Assembly: GCF_964204865.1 (NCBI RefSeq)
Contig: NC_135251.1
Coordinates: 13,516,001-13,580,000, forward strand
Direction of reading: 5' to 3'
Origin: Styela clava
Taxonomy: Eukaryota > Chordata > Ascidiacea > Stolidobranchia > Styelidae
DNA: 64,000 nucleotides
Every line of letters begins with the position of its first letter. Within the stretch, counting starts at the first letter, position 1. Under the pieces are notes generated by a model. That model searched no databases, had not been told where the DNA came from, and saw only the letters and a list, made by a program, of their open reading frames with translations. Below are positions 1 to 11,366 of the stretch, piece by piece. The position numbers and the translations under genes were made by a program.

Positions 1-42
1 GCATTGCTTTGGATAGTTTTGCATAGGCCGTCACATGTTTTG

Positions 43-600
43 ATTTTAACGGATTATCTGGGCCTTTTGCAGAGATTAAGTAACATTTACTCTGTATATA
101 TATCATATGTTGTTTTTTAAAATTAAAACTATTCTATCTTCTCTCAGGAGGCAAAATATTTTCGTAGATTTCGCGTGGATCCCAGGACATGTTGGAATTG
201 CTGGCAACGAAAGGGCAGATAAACTAGCAAAAGAAGCAACAATGCAAGACAGTAGTTTAACATCAGTCATCAAACTCTCGAAAAACGAATCAAAGTCCAA
301 TGATCGATTCAAAGTGCGACATGGATTGGAACAACTAGTATATCACACTAAAAAAAGCTCTACACTTCAAATTATTCTTCCCATCTGTTAAAGATCATAA
401 TTCCTGCAAATTATCTAGAAGATATGAAATAATACTGTTCAGACTACGAACAGGCTACTGTCGTTCGAACTATCATCTTCATTAAATCGGACTCCACGAC
501 AATGGACTTTGTGACACTTGCTTGAAAACGAAACCGTCGAACATTTAATATTACATTATCCCCGCTATGACTTCCCAAGATCATTTCTAATTAATCATTG
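43..600 (+). mobile_element. Decayed non-LTR retrotransposon (LINE) RNase H end
   Basis: Remnant of the 3' part of a LINE ORF2. In one frame (about 43-105) it reads ILTDYLGLLQRLSNIYS. A frameshift then leads to 107-391, which carries the RNase H signature WIPGHVGIAGNERADKLA. Further downstream (about 505-580), in another frame and with stops, are residues resembling the Cys/His tail that follows RNase H in I/Jockey-type elements (CDTC, then ETVEHL..L..PRYDFPR). Several frameshifts make it non-functional. The upstream reverse transcriptase would lie outside the window. Confidence 0.75.
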
Positions 601-1017
601 TAAAGAAATGAATATATGCACGTAAATCTTATTAATTTACTAACCATTCCCAGAATTCAATCTTTTGTTATAGAATACGTTCTCATAACGGACCGAAGCA
701 TTAGAACACCCAACGCGTAATATATATCATAGATAGTCCTGGTGCACAAAACTAAGTCAGTTATAAGCACCATTAAAATAATAATAATAATAATAACAGT
801 TAAAAAATCAGACTATAAATTTGTTTTCGGGCGTTTCTTTCTTAATAAATGGGCGCCGCTCATAGACTATTCTTTAACAATTGAAAAGGTTTTTCAAATA
901 TATTTAAAGAAAAAAAACACACATTTTTTATATCCTTCTTTCGAATGTTTATTCTACATCATGAAAACCGTGTCCTTATATCCATTTATATATACATAGC
1001 AGCAGTTTGTATGTGTT

Positions 1018-4000
1018 TCATCGTCTTCCAGATATTGTTTTAATCGAAGGTGATGGTGTGACAGCCCGTTTCGTAAAACCACGTCGGAGGAATTGTTTTG
1101 TAGCCCTTCTCAATTTGCTGATAAAATATTTACATCGACATTAGAAATCGTAAATAACGCATTTGTTAAATATATATTTTTGAGTGCAGTGCATGATATT
1201 TGTTCGAATGCAATACATTATGTAGAACTGAGTTCACCATGCCTGACTACGTAACTATCCCTTCACCCATAATTGTATTTTCAATCTCCTCATATGATTG
1301 CGATTATTTTTAATATAATCTTAATTCCAAGTTAAATAAATCCTACCTGGAAGATAAATTGTAAAACAAAGGATTCACGCATTCGCTTATCCGAAGTGCA
1401 ACAAATGTCCAAACCGCAAGAAGCCAATTTTCGCGACTGGAAAACTTGGAACCATCGGTCATCTTTTGTAGAACAATCCAAGTGTATACTGCAAATATTA
1501 AGCATCTAGTATAACATGTGACGTTTTTAATGATTGAGTTTGTAAGTAATTTAAACCATTTTTTCTGGGCTCCCGAAGTATATGTACCAAGATGGCGCAC
1601 AATATGAACACAGTATGTGTACCGAATTACGATTCAGTTTGTGCGTCATCTTGGTACACATACTTCCGGAGCGCCTTTTTAACCAGCAGCATTCATACGT
1701 GGGCCAGAAGCCTCGAGGCATTATTTGTCTTGGTGCATACTTACCAGCACTAACAAGGATCAACCGATGACTATTGAACTATTTTCTGTTTTGAATCAAA
1801 TGTGTCATAGAGTTGACTTTGTTTTTGATAATAATATCTTTCTCTCAACCAGTTTTAGGAGCAAATCAATATCTTATTTCGCATTGTAATGGAAAATTTT
1901 CGAAGTTATGTACTATGGTAACTATGCAATTGATCAAGCAAAAAAAAATCAACCACATTCAGCGGTGTTGATTTATCTATTAAAAAACACTATATTATTA
2001 TTTGTATTTTCACGTTATTTTCAAGTGCAAAAACTTACCTACAAAAGGACCGTATCCAAAGAAAAAAGACAATAAAATCAAAGAAACTTGTAGAGTTGCA
2101 ACTTTCTCGTTGGATATCGTCGACGAATTAGAAGAATGACGTCGAACTAAGTTTGGAAAAATATTGAGATTGTTCTGATTGTTTTAGTACCAATGAAATG
2201 TCACTTCTGTTGAAATGTACATTTGAGTAGGGCTGGGCATTTAGAATCGAAAATACGAATCGAATAGTGAATTTTTCGAATCGGTTCAGAGCGAAAATCT
2301 CAAATTGTCGCCATCTCGTTTTTTTTTCGTCAAAAGTCAAGGTGAATTCTTCAATTTTTTTTTTATTGAAGCCATATTTTTTTAACGCAATTCTGACATA
2401 TGACTATTTTCTGCAGTAGCGTAAATATATACTACTAGACAGATTAAACGTCTTTATTATTGTGTTTGAATGCACAGTAACCTGTCTGGGTGATGTTTTC
2501 TGGTGATTTATTTGTTGACAGGACCAATTGCAATAAAAAAGTCACACACAATTGTATATCTCCCAGGTATTCGAGATTCGATTCGAGAAAATATTCGATT
2601 CAATTCTGAAATAATCAGATATTCGAAAATGCCCAGGCTTACATATGAGGCGATTCAGTTATTTGCACTAATGACTGCAGCCACACCATCCAGATAGTTG
2701 ACACCTCCTTGTCATACACAGAAATGAACAGATTGTCGCTGTCTGATGCCAATTAAATGAGTATTAAGGTTCTCAATCGAAATAATTCACAGTCGAATAT
2801 AAGGTTCTAAAAATCCTTTTTTTATGTAATAGTCATTTGAATGTAAGGATAAACCTAACAGATTTACGTAGGCCGTAAGCCGATTCGAAAGGTCTTGGTA
2901 CTAAGTCAATTCGTCGTTCTATCTATGCAATCTATGGTAACAAAATAAGAGCATTTACAAATAAAAAAAAATGGTGAAAATTGTTATTCTGATTTCCCGT
3001 CTCTAGTCCTAAACGACACGCACCATTACATGATTATAAATGATTTGGATAGAAACAAAAATATAATATCAAAGGGTATATCGTAACAGTTTGAAATTTT
3101 TGCCAAAAATTTCAATACTGTAAACTCAGATTTATTGCAAATCTATTATTATTTGCAAAAAAAGAGTGATATTTGCTTTTGTTTAAGCATGTGTAATATC
3201 GGATAAAATATACGTCTACTTTTCCGTGTTCGTGATGTCTTCAGCAAGGTTATGATGGTGAATATTGTACATAGAATGATCACTACCATTGGAATGTAGA
3301 CCACGAATGGGAAAGCAATTGCTCTGTACAGTTCTGCAGAAGGCGCCCTGTGAAAGCAGTAAGCGGTCAAAAAATTTTCATGGACAAAATGTGTAATTTC
3401 CTTAATAATTTCTCCTACTCAAAACCCTCCTTCATTTCTGATTTGTCATTTCAAATCTACATACTGACAAAATCTATTGATTTTGCCAAATTTTGCTTTG
3501 GGTTTTTATCTAGAAATTTTGAATTTAGGAGAAGAGTGCTTCTCCCTTTTCTACGGAAACCCGTTTATTTCAACGACACGCTTATTTTTGTCACGCCCTA
3601 AACTATAACCAATGGATATAATTCTAACAAAATCACGTTTATAATAGGAAGATAAAATATTAGAAGTAGGTAACGAAATTTCGTTTTCTTGAAGAATTTT
3701 GTAAAATATATAAAATGCTGACGTAGTTGACAAACGTAAACAATGGATTACTTACCATTCATCGCCAATCGCGCATGCAAAACCGATACCCTGTCTCGTA
3801 ACTGCAGACTTTATTGAAACGATTTTGAAATAGTAAGCACTAATCGACAGCGCCGATTCAATCCACAGAACAATGACACAAATCTAGAACACGAGACATA
3901 AACGCCTTATAAATAGCTAGCCGTTTTTTTTATGTATAAAGGGCAGTCCAATATCCAACCCTCTGTATAAAGTAGGTCTATTAATTAAATTACTGACACG

Positions 4001-6522
4001 ACAATAATTCAACGGCAAATATTGCGCAAAAAGCGGACCAATAAATCTTTTTTTATTGTTATTCTTGGTTCTTAAATGAAGACCTTTGTTCACAATTAAT
4101 GAACCAATCGATTTTAAAGTTTTATTTGTCAGATTTCTAAGCCCAATATCCATCACCAAATTTTGCTAGTTTCTAAAATTCACTGGCACATCTTCATATG
4201 ACATTCGGAACTTTCTATTAACATTTAATTAGAATCGAATTTAGTCATTTGAGTTTCGTGTCCATATATTTGAGCATTTCTCTTTTACCTTAGCAACTTT
4301 CAAAGTTAGGTACACGGAAATCTTCATGGGGTATTTAATCGATAGAAGTCTCAAAATACAAAAAACCATCACCAGATGAATTGTTGCTATTGAGGTCATA
4401 AAATCAACAGTAATGGAAATCTGTAAATGAGGTGATATATAAGATTACTGTATACACCAAGGTACACAACACACAGCAAAATTTTGCTTAAAAAAGGAAG
4501 TTACACTATAAAGATATAACTCACCTTGCATATAATGAGCGGTAGACCATAGCTAGCGGCTCCATACGTCATTCTATATATGACAAATAAGCTGTCTGCA
4601 GCTGATGCAAGGTCAGATGCCATCAATCCCATCAAAAATATATTGAACACCATTCTGAACGATTTGGAAGAGTGAAAAGAAATAAAAATTACATTTAATC
4701 AGGGTGTGACCACTCTCAAAAAAAAAAACAGAATCCAGATCATTTGGAACATATTCTAGAGCAGGGCTACTCAATTTTTTTAAATCAAAGATCCGCATAC
4801 AAAACTTCAAATTTATTTGGGTCTGGTGTTTCCAGAAATCATATTTCACATCCTTAAACGTGCACTTCCTCGACCGGCTAATATATCAGCTAATCAAGAT
4901 TGTTTATTATGGTGTTATAGTTTTTTTCATATATATTTAAAACAATAAAAGTCATTTTATAAAATGAAACTTTAAAAGTGGGGCTAATGATCCAAAAGAA
5001 AATAATTAGGTGCTGTCCGAATCAAATAGTCAAAATGGTACGGATATGGGAGGACGGAGGACCGCGGTCCGCCAGTTGAGTAGCCCTGTTCTAGAGCAGA
5101 CGTTATCAAACGGTGTGGCACGAGACTCGACAAATTCTAAAAATTTAGAGAATAACTTTTATAATGAGAATATAACTTTGGTGAAGAGCGTCCTCGGTTA
5201 CTAAAACTTTTACAATTATTCACAAAAATGAGTTCAAATGTTACATAAATTTTCGTCGAACTATTTAAGGAATTTTGAGTCTTTCTATATTGACATAATA
5301 ATTTCACACCGTACGATTAAAGATTTGAATTTCTAAACACTTATAGAATATGCAACCATTGGTATTCCCGTTCGAAAATTCAATAACTTGCAGCAAGTCT
5401 TGATTCTTTGTCATCCTTGTTTGTGAATTACGAATTACCTAATTGACTGCAATAAGGCCATGTACCAATAGATTTAAAGCAACTGAAAAAGTTTTGTCGC
5501 TCATTTTCTCATTTAATTTTTGAGTCGAGGTTGACTCCATTGTCAAATTCCGTATTATTGGCTAATCAGCAGCCAACTCGCGGAAATACTCAAAAAAAGC
5601 ATCAAAAATTGGGCAATGGTAAAACATATGAAATTTTGTTAAGTCGAAGAAACTTTAATTTGTAAGGCTCATTAAATATATTGAGATCTTACTTGTTAAG
5701 ACGAGGTGAACTTGCAATAACGGCGAAGGTTATAGCATTGCTTGCTATTCCGACGACACATAATACTCCGATAATTATATTCATCGCCAAAGCTTCGGAA
5801 TATGAAAACATTCTGAAATAAAGATTTTAAATTTTCTCGTTTGCATACTAAGAATAATACCTTGTGAATTTTAATTCAAATCGACTTATTTTACACCCAA
5901 ACATTTGGGTCAACTTTTATTTTAGACATGAACATCAATTTAAACAGTAGTCTTTTTTCCAACAAATAGATATGAATCTAACTCACGGTTGGCAAAAATA
6001 ACACTCTCCATTATTACAAACGTTTCAACGTCATTACCATAGTTTTGCATCTAGAAAATATGCAAAAAATCATTGAGGTATTTCTATCCTCATATATATA
6101 TTTACGATTAAATGTATACGAGAATATCTTCGCTCAGTACATGCATATTGTTTGAAAGTTCGAATATTGCCTTTCAGAGACTTTGATGTAAGTCAGAAAT
6201 TTAGTATATGCCTCCCCGGGAAGACTGAGGAGGCAATAATTTTATATACGACGTTTTCAATCGAGCGAGAATTTTTGAATGTTGTAATGTGCAAAAGAAT
6301 TGTTCATGTGGCTGGGACAGAAATATACACCGAATTTTAATCAGAAGAACTGTTTATGTTTCAATTTCAAGTCACATCGCATCATTTCCCTAAACTGGAA
6401 CCAGGTAAACCTTACGATAAATAAAGTTACATTACTTACGATAGATTATGTGCCAGTTCTGGATCCATTGTTGTATAATTATTAGCTACTGTTGTGTTGT
6501 AATATACAAATCCGCTCTCCAT
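1018..6522 (-). CDS. Rhodopsin-family (class A) GPCR, copy A, 9 exons, 358 aa
   Basis: Exons 5'-3' on the minus strand: 6440-6522, 5693-5812, 4525-4654, 4289-4420, 3756-3883, 3214-3347, 2039-2146, 1347-1488, 1018-1117; all introns GT-AG, total 1077 nt. The short extracellular N-terminus has sequons NTT, NYT and NLS. TM1 has N53 (GIASN), TM2 has D82 (MASDLA), C110 precedes TM3 and C192 lies in ECL2 (likely disulfide). TM5 has P217 (YIP), TM6 has GYGPF, and TM7 has NPLFY at 317-321, followed by a basic helix 8 (KLRRATKQFLRRGF). The DRY position reads LRL (134-136), and position 7.43 is Arg311. It is a seven-helix receptor at the plasma membrane; ligand unknown. The start was chosen because the ATG opens the exon homologous to copy B (context AAAATGG). 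It is inverted relative to copy B, and its introns carry MITEs absent from B. Confidence 0.85.
1567..1675. mobile_element. Short foldback MITE in intron 7 of GPCR copy A
   Basis: A 109-bp element whose two ends are inverted copies of about 38 bases (left begins GGGCTCCCGAAGTATATGTA, right ends CATACTTCCGGAGCGCC), with a spacer of about 35 bases. The terminal sequence matches the ends of longer repeats at about 29952 and 55841 (GGGCGCTCCAGA-GT-TGTGTAC), so it is probably a deletion derivative of that family. It is not seen in the matching intron of GPCR copy B. Confidence 0.7.
2228..2641. mobile_element. hAT-type MITE in intron 6 of GPCR copy A
   Basis: A 414-bp element starting TAGGGCTGGGCATTT and ending AAATGCCCAGGCTTA, with an 8-bp target duplication CATTTGAG (2220-2227) / CATATGAG (2642-2649). 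The homologous intron of copy B has the empty site with a single CATATGAG (complement at 15090-15097). The interior is rich in ATTCGA-type motifs. The 8-bp duplication and the TAGGGCTGGGC end are typical of hAT elements. No transposase is encoded. Confidence 0.85.
4762..5088. mobile_element. hAT-type MITE in intron 2 of GPCR copy A
   Basis: A 327-bp element starting CAGGGCTACTCAA and ending TTGAGTAGCCCTG, flanked by a perfect 8-bp duplication TTCTAGAG (4754-4761 and 5089-5096). The TCTAGA core is the usual target of hAT (Charlie-like) elements. It helps explain why this intron (about 1.04 kb) is far longer than its counterpart in copy B (about 0.4 kb). Confidence 0.88.
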
Positions 6523-6690
6523 TTTGCTAAATATTGTGTTGCTGATCAGTAACTATATTCTGCTCTGCCTTTCCACGCGTCGTCAATGCAATACCTATCG
6601 AAAAAGCCTCGTAGTCGAAAACCCTTGTGAAATGAGATACTTCTGATATCACGCGGTTTGATATTATCCAATTTGCTACCGTATATTACT
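6523..6690 (-). promoter_or_regulatory. Conserved 5' flank of GPCR copy A
   Basis: The block immediately upstream of the start codon is shared with copy B (11190-11366) and with the broken third copy (9323-9405). It includes a motif reading CGATAGGTATTG-(C)A-TTGACGA on the sense strand, about 80 bases before the ATG. Its retention in three copies suggests a 5' UTR or core promoter duplicated with the gene. No TATA box was assigned. Confidence 0.4.
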
Positions 6691-6739
6691 ATTTTTTGCA
6701 GCCGCAGGATAAGTAGCCCGCCATGATCATACCCTATAC

Positions 6740-7025
6740 CAGCGGTTCCTACTTTTTGTTCGTGCGGCGCCAGATTATCAGAAAAAAAAACTCACGGCGC
6801 ACTTACGCAAAAAAATGTTACCATCAAATAAAACTCAATTTTGTCATCGTTAATGTGTACTTTATTCTTTTTAAAGCTTGTAAACATGTAGGCCTAAAGA
6901 ATGAAGGCAATGTCAACTCTTCTTCCTCATCTCCGCCTGATTTTTCTTTTGAAATATTAAAAACCACTATGTTCGCTAAACTCGGTTCAGTGGATAAAAA
7001 CTGCATTTCGCAAAATTGCTGAAAG
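6740..7025. mobile_element. One-ended hAT-like fragment
   Basis: Begins CAGCGGTTCCTACTTTTTG, a typical hAT terminal sequence, followed by a GCGCC-rich stretch. I could not find a matching inverted right end, so the right boundary is approximate. No coding content was recognised. Confidence 0.35.
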
Positions 7026-7165
7026 TAGTGTCCGCCTTATTCATTGGTACATAGCAATAAAGGGATACACTACATGTCAGAAAATAAACGACAAGGTAAA
7101 AGAAATTTATTCATTAAAAAACACGACATTTAAAATAGGAAACAATAAAACATTTATAATAAATA

Positions 7166-8139
7166 GGGGAAAGTGGGGAAGGTTGGAACACTTTTTTTCA
7201 TTTTCATATTTTGAGTCCTTTATTCTGCACATTCATATGACTTTGCGGGATTAATGCATAGAGGGGTAAATGTAGTTTTTATTCAGCGACTAAGAAATTC
7301 CCTTGCGACACACATCTGACCACAAAAATGCTTTGAAAAACGTTTGTCAAGTGTTCCACTGTACCCCACTTGTGGGGCACATTCGGACAGACCCTGGGGC
7401 ACAATGGGTCATTCTGTTAAAATTCAACGAAGTATGCCCTTAAAAATAAGCAATCAATCAGCATAATCGTCTAAAGAACATGGAGACCTCAAATTTGAAT
7501 ATTTGAGATTTTTATAATCAATGTTCAATCGAAGTATTTCAGATATTTCACCAAAAAATTTGCTTACAAATTAAATTATTTTCTAATCCGAATCTAAATC
7601 TGGAAATATTTCTGATTCTCGAATATATTTCATATTGGACCATGAGTCGAAAGATACCATAATGTTACATAAAAATATAACGCATCTCTAGGTCTCTAAG
7701 CACTGTTGTATCAAACACTGTCGAATTGTGCCATGTATGGCATGTCCCACTGAACCCCGGTCCATTGTTCCCCATAATCAACAAATATCTTCAGATCATC
7801 CCACGGCGAAATTCGGAAGGCACATCCACTCGACAACATTATAAATATTTCACAGTGGACTATAGCTGAAATATATCAGACGGTGGTTTGTCACGTTGAA
7901 AAGGCTAAGTTAGAAAAAAGAAAAAACTGGAACGGTGAAATTTTAGTTTCAACCCCCCAAAACCAATTTCACCTCATAGCTTGCGTCGCTCTACCCGTCT
8001 CCTGTCCGTTTGAGGGGACGTTGTAACTCACCGGAGGGCGGATTGAAACATCAAACCGCGGACCGGATTCCGAATATAGTATTAGTGTGAGAGCTAATTT
8101 TCCACTGTGCCCCATGTCCCAACGTGCCCCACCTTCCCC
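7166..8139. mobile_element. DNA-transposon-like element with GGGGAAGTGGGG ends
   Basis: The left end reads GGGGAAAGTGGGGAAGGTTG and the right end is the imperfect inverse (CCAACGTGCCCCACCTTCCC). The interior carries further palindromic CCCCACTGTGCCCC-like pieces. No clear target duplication and no transposase were seen. Otherwise the region contains nothing I recognise. Confidence 0.5.
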
Positions 8140-8863
8140 GCAGCAGTAATGACAACAGTCAATTTGCGCTCTGATATACGATATTTATGGTCTGAAATAT
8201 GAAAATCGGTGTGTGTTGAAGTAGATTAGGCGAGGTTTCCTCATCTAGTAAGAGGTTAAAAATTCATCGAATGTTGTTGATGTAAACGGTATTACACCGG
8301 TTTCCAGTCATCCGTGGAATTCTAGTAATAAGCTCAGGATGATGATTGGGGATACGTTATATATAGAACATAATATATTATATAATTTCACCACAACGCA
8401 ATCACAGATGCCAATATTAGCGTTCCAGCTATTAGATTTCACCACAATGAGGGCGAAAATTGCTGTCATTTGTGGTATCAAGTAAATAATTTACTCCATC
8501 ATTGTAGATTTCATCGTCGTCAAAAAACTCTTATTTAGTCTGGAAAACATTAAAGGCCTTCTGTTGCAATTGGCTTACCCCTAGGCAATATTTCCCAGCT
8601 ACTGCGACCTGATGCATCACCAAATGTGTAATAGAGTTTCTAGTTGATTTTTATCAGAACTTTGGTGGTTATATTATTGCAATTTATCAAATTATTATTT
8701 ATTACTTTTTATTTTGATTTTAATTTGTAACGTTGATTTTTATTATTTGATCCTATGATAGAAAATAATATAAATATATTAGCCGTAAAGTTCTTGACAG
8801 GTGAATCAAGATAAAACATTGCAGCATAAATGATTTATTTATGAAAAATTGCTCTTAGCTTAC

Positions 8864-9405
8864 TTGTTAAGACGAGATGACCTCGCAATCGCGACGAAAG
8901 TTATTGCATTGCTTGCTTTTACGACGGCACACAATATTCCAATGATTAAATTCAGTGCCAAAGCTTCCGAATGTGAAAATATCTTGAATGAAAATATATT
9001 TTTCAGGCCGTGAAAAAAAGATCAAACCACATTCAGAGATGAATAATAGCCTAAATGGGTATTAATATGAGCCGATTCGAATAACTTTTAGGCCACATTT
9101 TGTTCCTATACATGACACTGCATACGGCTTAAAGAGTAGAATTTGAATTATTTGGTCCATGAAAATTCAAACTGATGAACATGTAAAATATTTTTTCATA
9201 ATATTTAATGTTTCGTATTCAAAAAAATTACTTAAGGTAAGATAGATTATCTTCTAAATCTTCGTCTATTGTTGTATGGTTATTAGAATATTTATGTTGC
9301 AATATTCAAAGCCGCTATCAATTTTGCTTTTAATATGAGAATGTTGGTCGGTAAGTATGTTCTACCATGCCATTCCGAGCAACTTCGGTGTCAATACCTA
9401 TCGTA
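8864..9405 (-). pseudogene. Broken third GPCR copy (exons 1-2 and promoter only)
   Basis: The minus-strand match to the GPCR genes covers only the 5' flank (9323-9405), exon 1 (9241-9322) and exon 2 (8864-8982). Exon 1 has lost its start codon (ATG to ATT) and its splice donor (GT to TT), and carries a frame disruption with an in-frame TAG. Exon 2 is still open and recognisable (SEALALNLIIGILC, SNAITF, RLNK) and keeps a GTAAGC donor. Nothing resembling exons 3-9 follows. It is therefore a truncated pseudogene in the spacer between the two intact genes. Confidence 0.8.
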
Positions 9406-11189
9406 ATAATACAATCATCGATTCGTAGTTGAAGTCTTTATTGAAAAAAGATATTGTTGGTGTTGAATCCTTTTACATGTTGATAATATTTCATTGCATC
9501 TCTTTTGTTTGAATTGCAATTTCAGCTTTCAGTGTATTCTGTGTCAGATCAAGTTTATTAAATCAATAAATCAGAACTATTGGGGATTGTTTCACTTTGA
9601 TGCGAATTTGAACTTTCTTCAAAGTTATACTTTGAACAAGTGTTTACTGTATTTTCAGAAAGTCATCTTTTTTTTATAAATTAAACGATAACGAAATTGC
9701 TTTCGGTTTAAACTAAACGCAACATTGACAAAAAAACGTCAATGCAACTTTTGAATACTTGTCGGGATTACTGAACAATAAATGGACACACGAAACATTG
9801 TTTAAAATTTGCTGTTCAGAGTATTGTTTCTAAAATTGGACTTTATATTCAATATTTATATTCAATTATATTGATCAAATTCGAAACTTTTGTTTATTCT
9901 ACATTCCACAGTACACCAAATACAATCTATGAATAGAGAATGAAGATGAAGGAAATACAAATTGTACGATCAGAGTTTAGTTTTTCGTGCTTGGCCGACT
10001 GTTTCATTTTTAAAAGCTAGAAGTTAATCATGACGTAACTTGTTGTATTATGTTTCGTTCTGACGTTATTTGACAACCAATCACACAGAATAAAAGTTTG
10101 AATTATTCATTTTATGTATGAGTTGGATTAGATTGTTGTTTGAAGTCGAATTCGAAGTGTATTAAATTCACTGATCTTGAACTTTTTTTTAAATGAAAAC
10201 GATACAGCAATTTTCTGAAATGATTATGTGTTCTATAAAAGTAAGATAGAGCAAGACCATTCGTTCGGTTGCATAAAATTTATATTGGTATTCAGCCGAA
10301 CCACTGTCCAGGTACACGTATTTTTGTATTTGTCATTGATCAACACATTTATTATTACAGATCCACTTATTTTTTTAAGTTCTCTACTTTAAATACTTTG
10401 AAAGAGGTGGCTAAAGTATGGTAGAATGATCAGAACAGGCAGTTATTAACCTTAATATATAACTTTATGAATAAAAAATCTTGCCGACTTTGTACAATTT
10501 ATTAATAAACTAATTTTATTCCATAAAAATACTGCATAAACTAAAACAAAAACAGTATTGATACAGCTTATCTGGTATTGTATGCATATATTACATGTGT
10601 AGTTGTCAAGTGCTGAACATTTGAACAGCACAAATGAACTCAGAAAAAAAAAACTAATCAATTTCGTTGTCTTTATACTAGGTTGATTAATTTTAAACTA
10701 CGCTTTGTAAAGATGTCACGTATTTGCTACACGAAAAGCGATCTTGTCTAAATTCCATAATATCTTACGGAATTTCCAAATTGTTTAAAGTAACACGACA
10801 ACGTTCATTTATCTTTCAAAGCAATATCCTTAGAACGTAATTTACGAAGAATTGCATTAAAAATGGTATTTTTGATCAATGTTTTTTTTTTGCGGCCAAT
10901 AGGCCTGGTATGAAGATGCCAAATAATTTTCCCAAGTTTTTATATATACCGCGAAGAATTTCGTACTTGCTTTATAGTAAAAGTAACTTTATCACTAACT
11001 TTGTTTCAAAATTTGATTTTATGGAATCGCTACCGCCATACAGGTATGGTATATTGGAAAGTACAAACTCATATTGTTTTGAAAAATTGTTTTAGACTTT
11101 TAGCTTAGTTTTACTACAAATGATTCAGTAAAAATCATCTGATAATAAATGCAGGTTGTTTTGAACAGACTACTCAGGAAAGAATACAT
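9406..11189. other. Spacer between GPCR copies, no recognised gene
   Basis: AT-rich sequence with no convincing exon, RNA gene or repeat family that I can name. Short open frames here lack family motifs and splice context. Confidence 0.5.
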
Positions 11190-11366
11190 ATTCGAATATA
11201 TAAGAAATGTTACCGTTATGAAGATGTATTGAATATCAGCAGTATCTTATTTCGACGATGGTTTTCAACTGTGATGGTTAGGCTTTATCGATAGGTATTG
11301 CATTGACGAAGCGTGGGAAGGCAGAGAAGAATATACTTACTTATCAACATTGCAATATTCAGCAAA

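Larger units (their letters stand above)
795..6700. repeat. Left arm of large inverted duplication (GPCR copy A)
   Basis: This segment is homologous in reverse complement to about 11190-16550. The match covers the 3' flank (TCAGACTATAAATTTGTTTTC at 809 against its complement near 16530), all nine exons, the introns, and about 150 bases upstream of the start codon (CGATAGGTATTG-type block at 6590-6603). Introns differ mainly by insertions. Confidence 0.85.

Noticed and set aside
1347-1488. GPCR as an opsin
   Set aside because: The retinal-binding position 7.43 is Arg, not Lys, in both copies, and no opsin-specific motifs are present.
2128-2340. 70-codon minus frame running into GPCR exon 7
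   Set aside because: Wrong frame for TM6; the exon is better started at an acceptor at 2147, which restores phase with exon 6.
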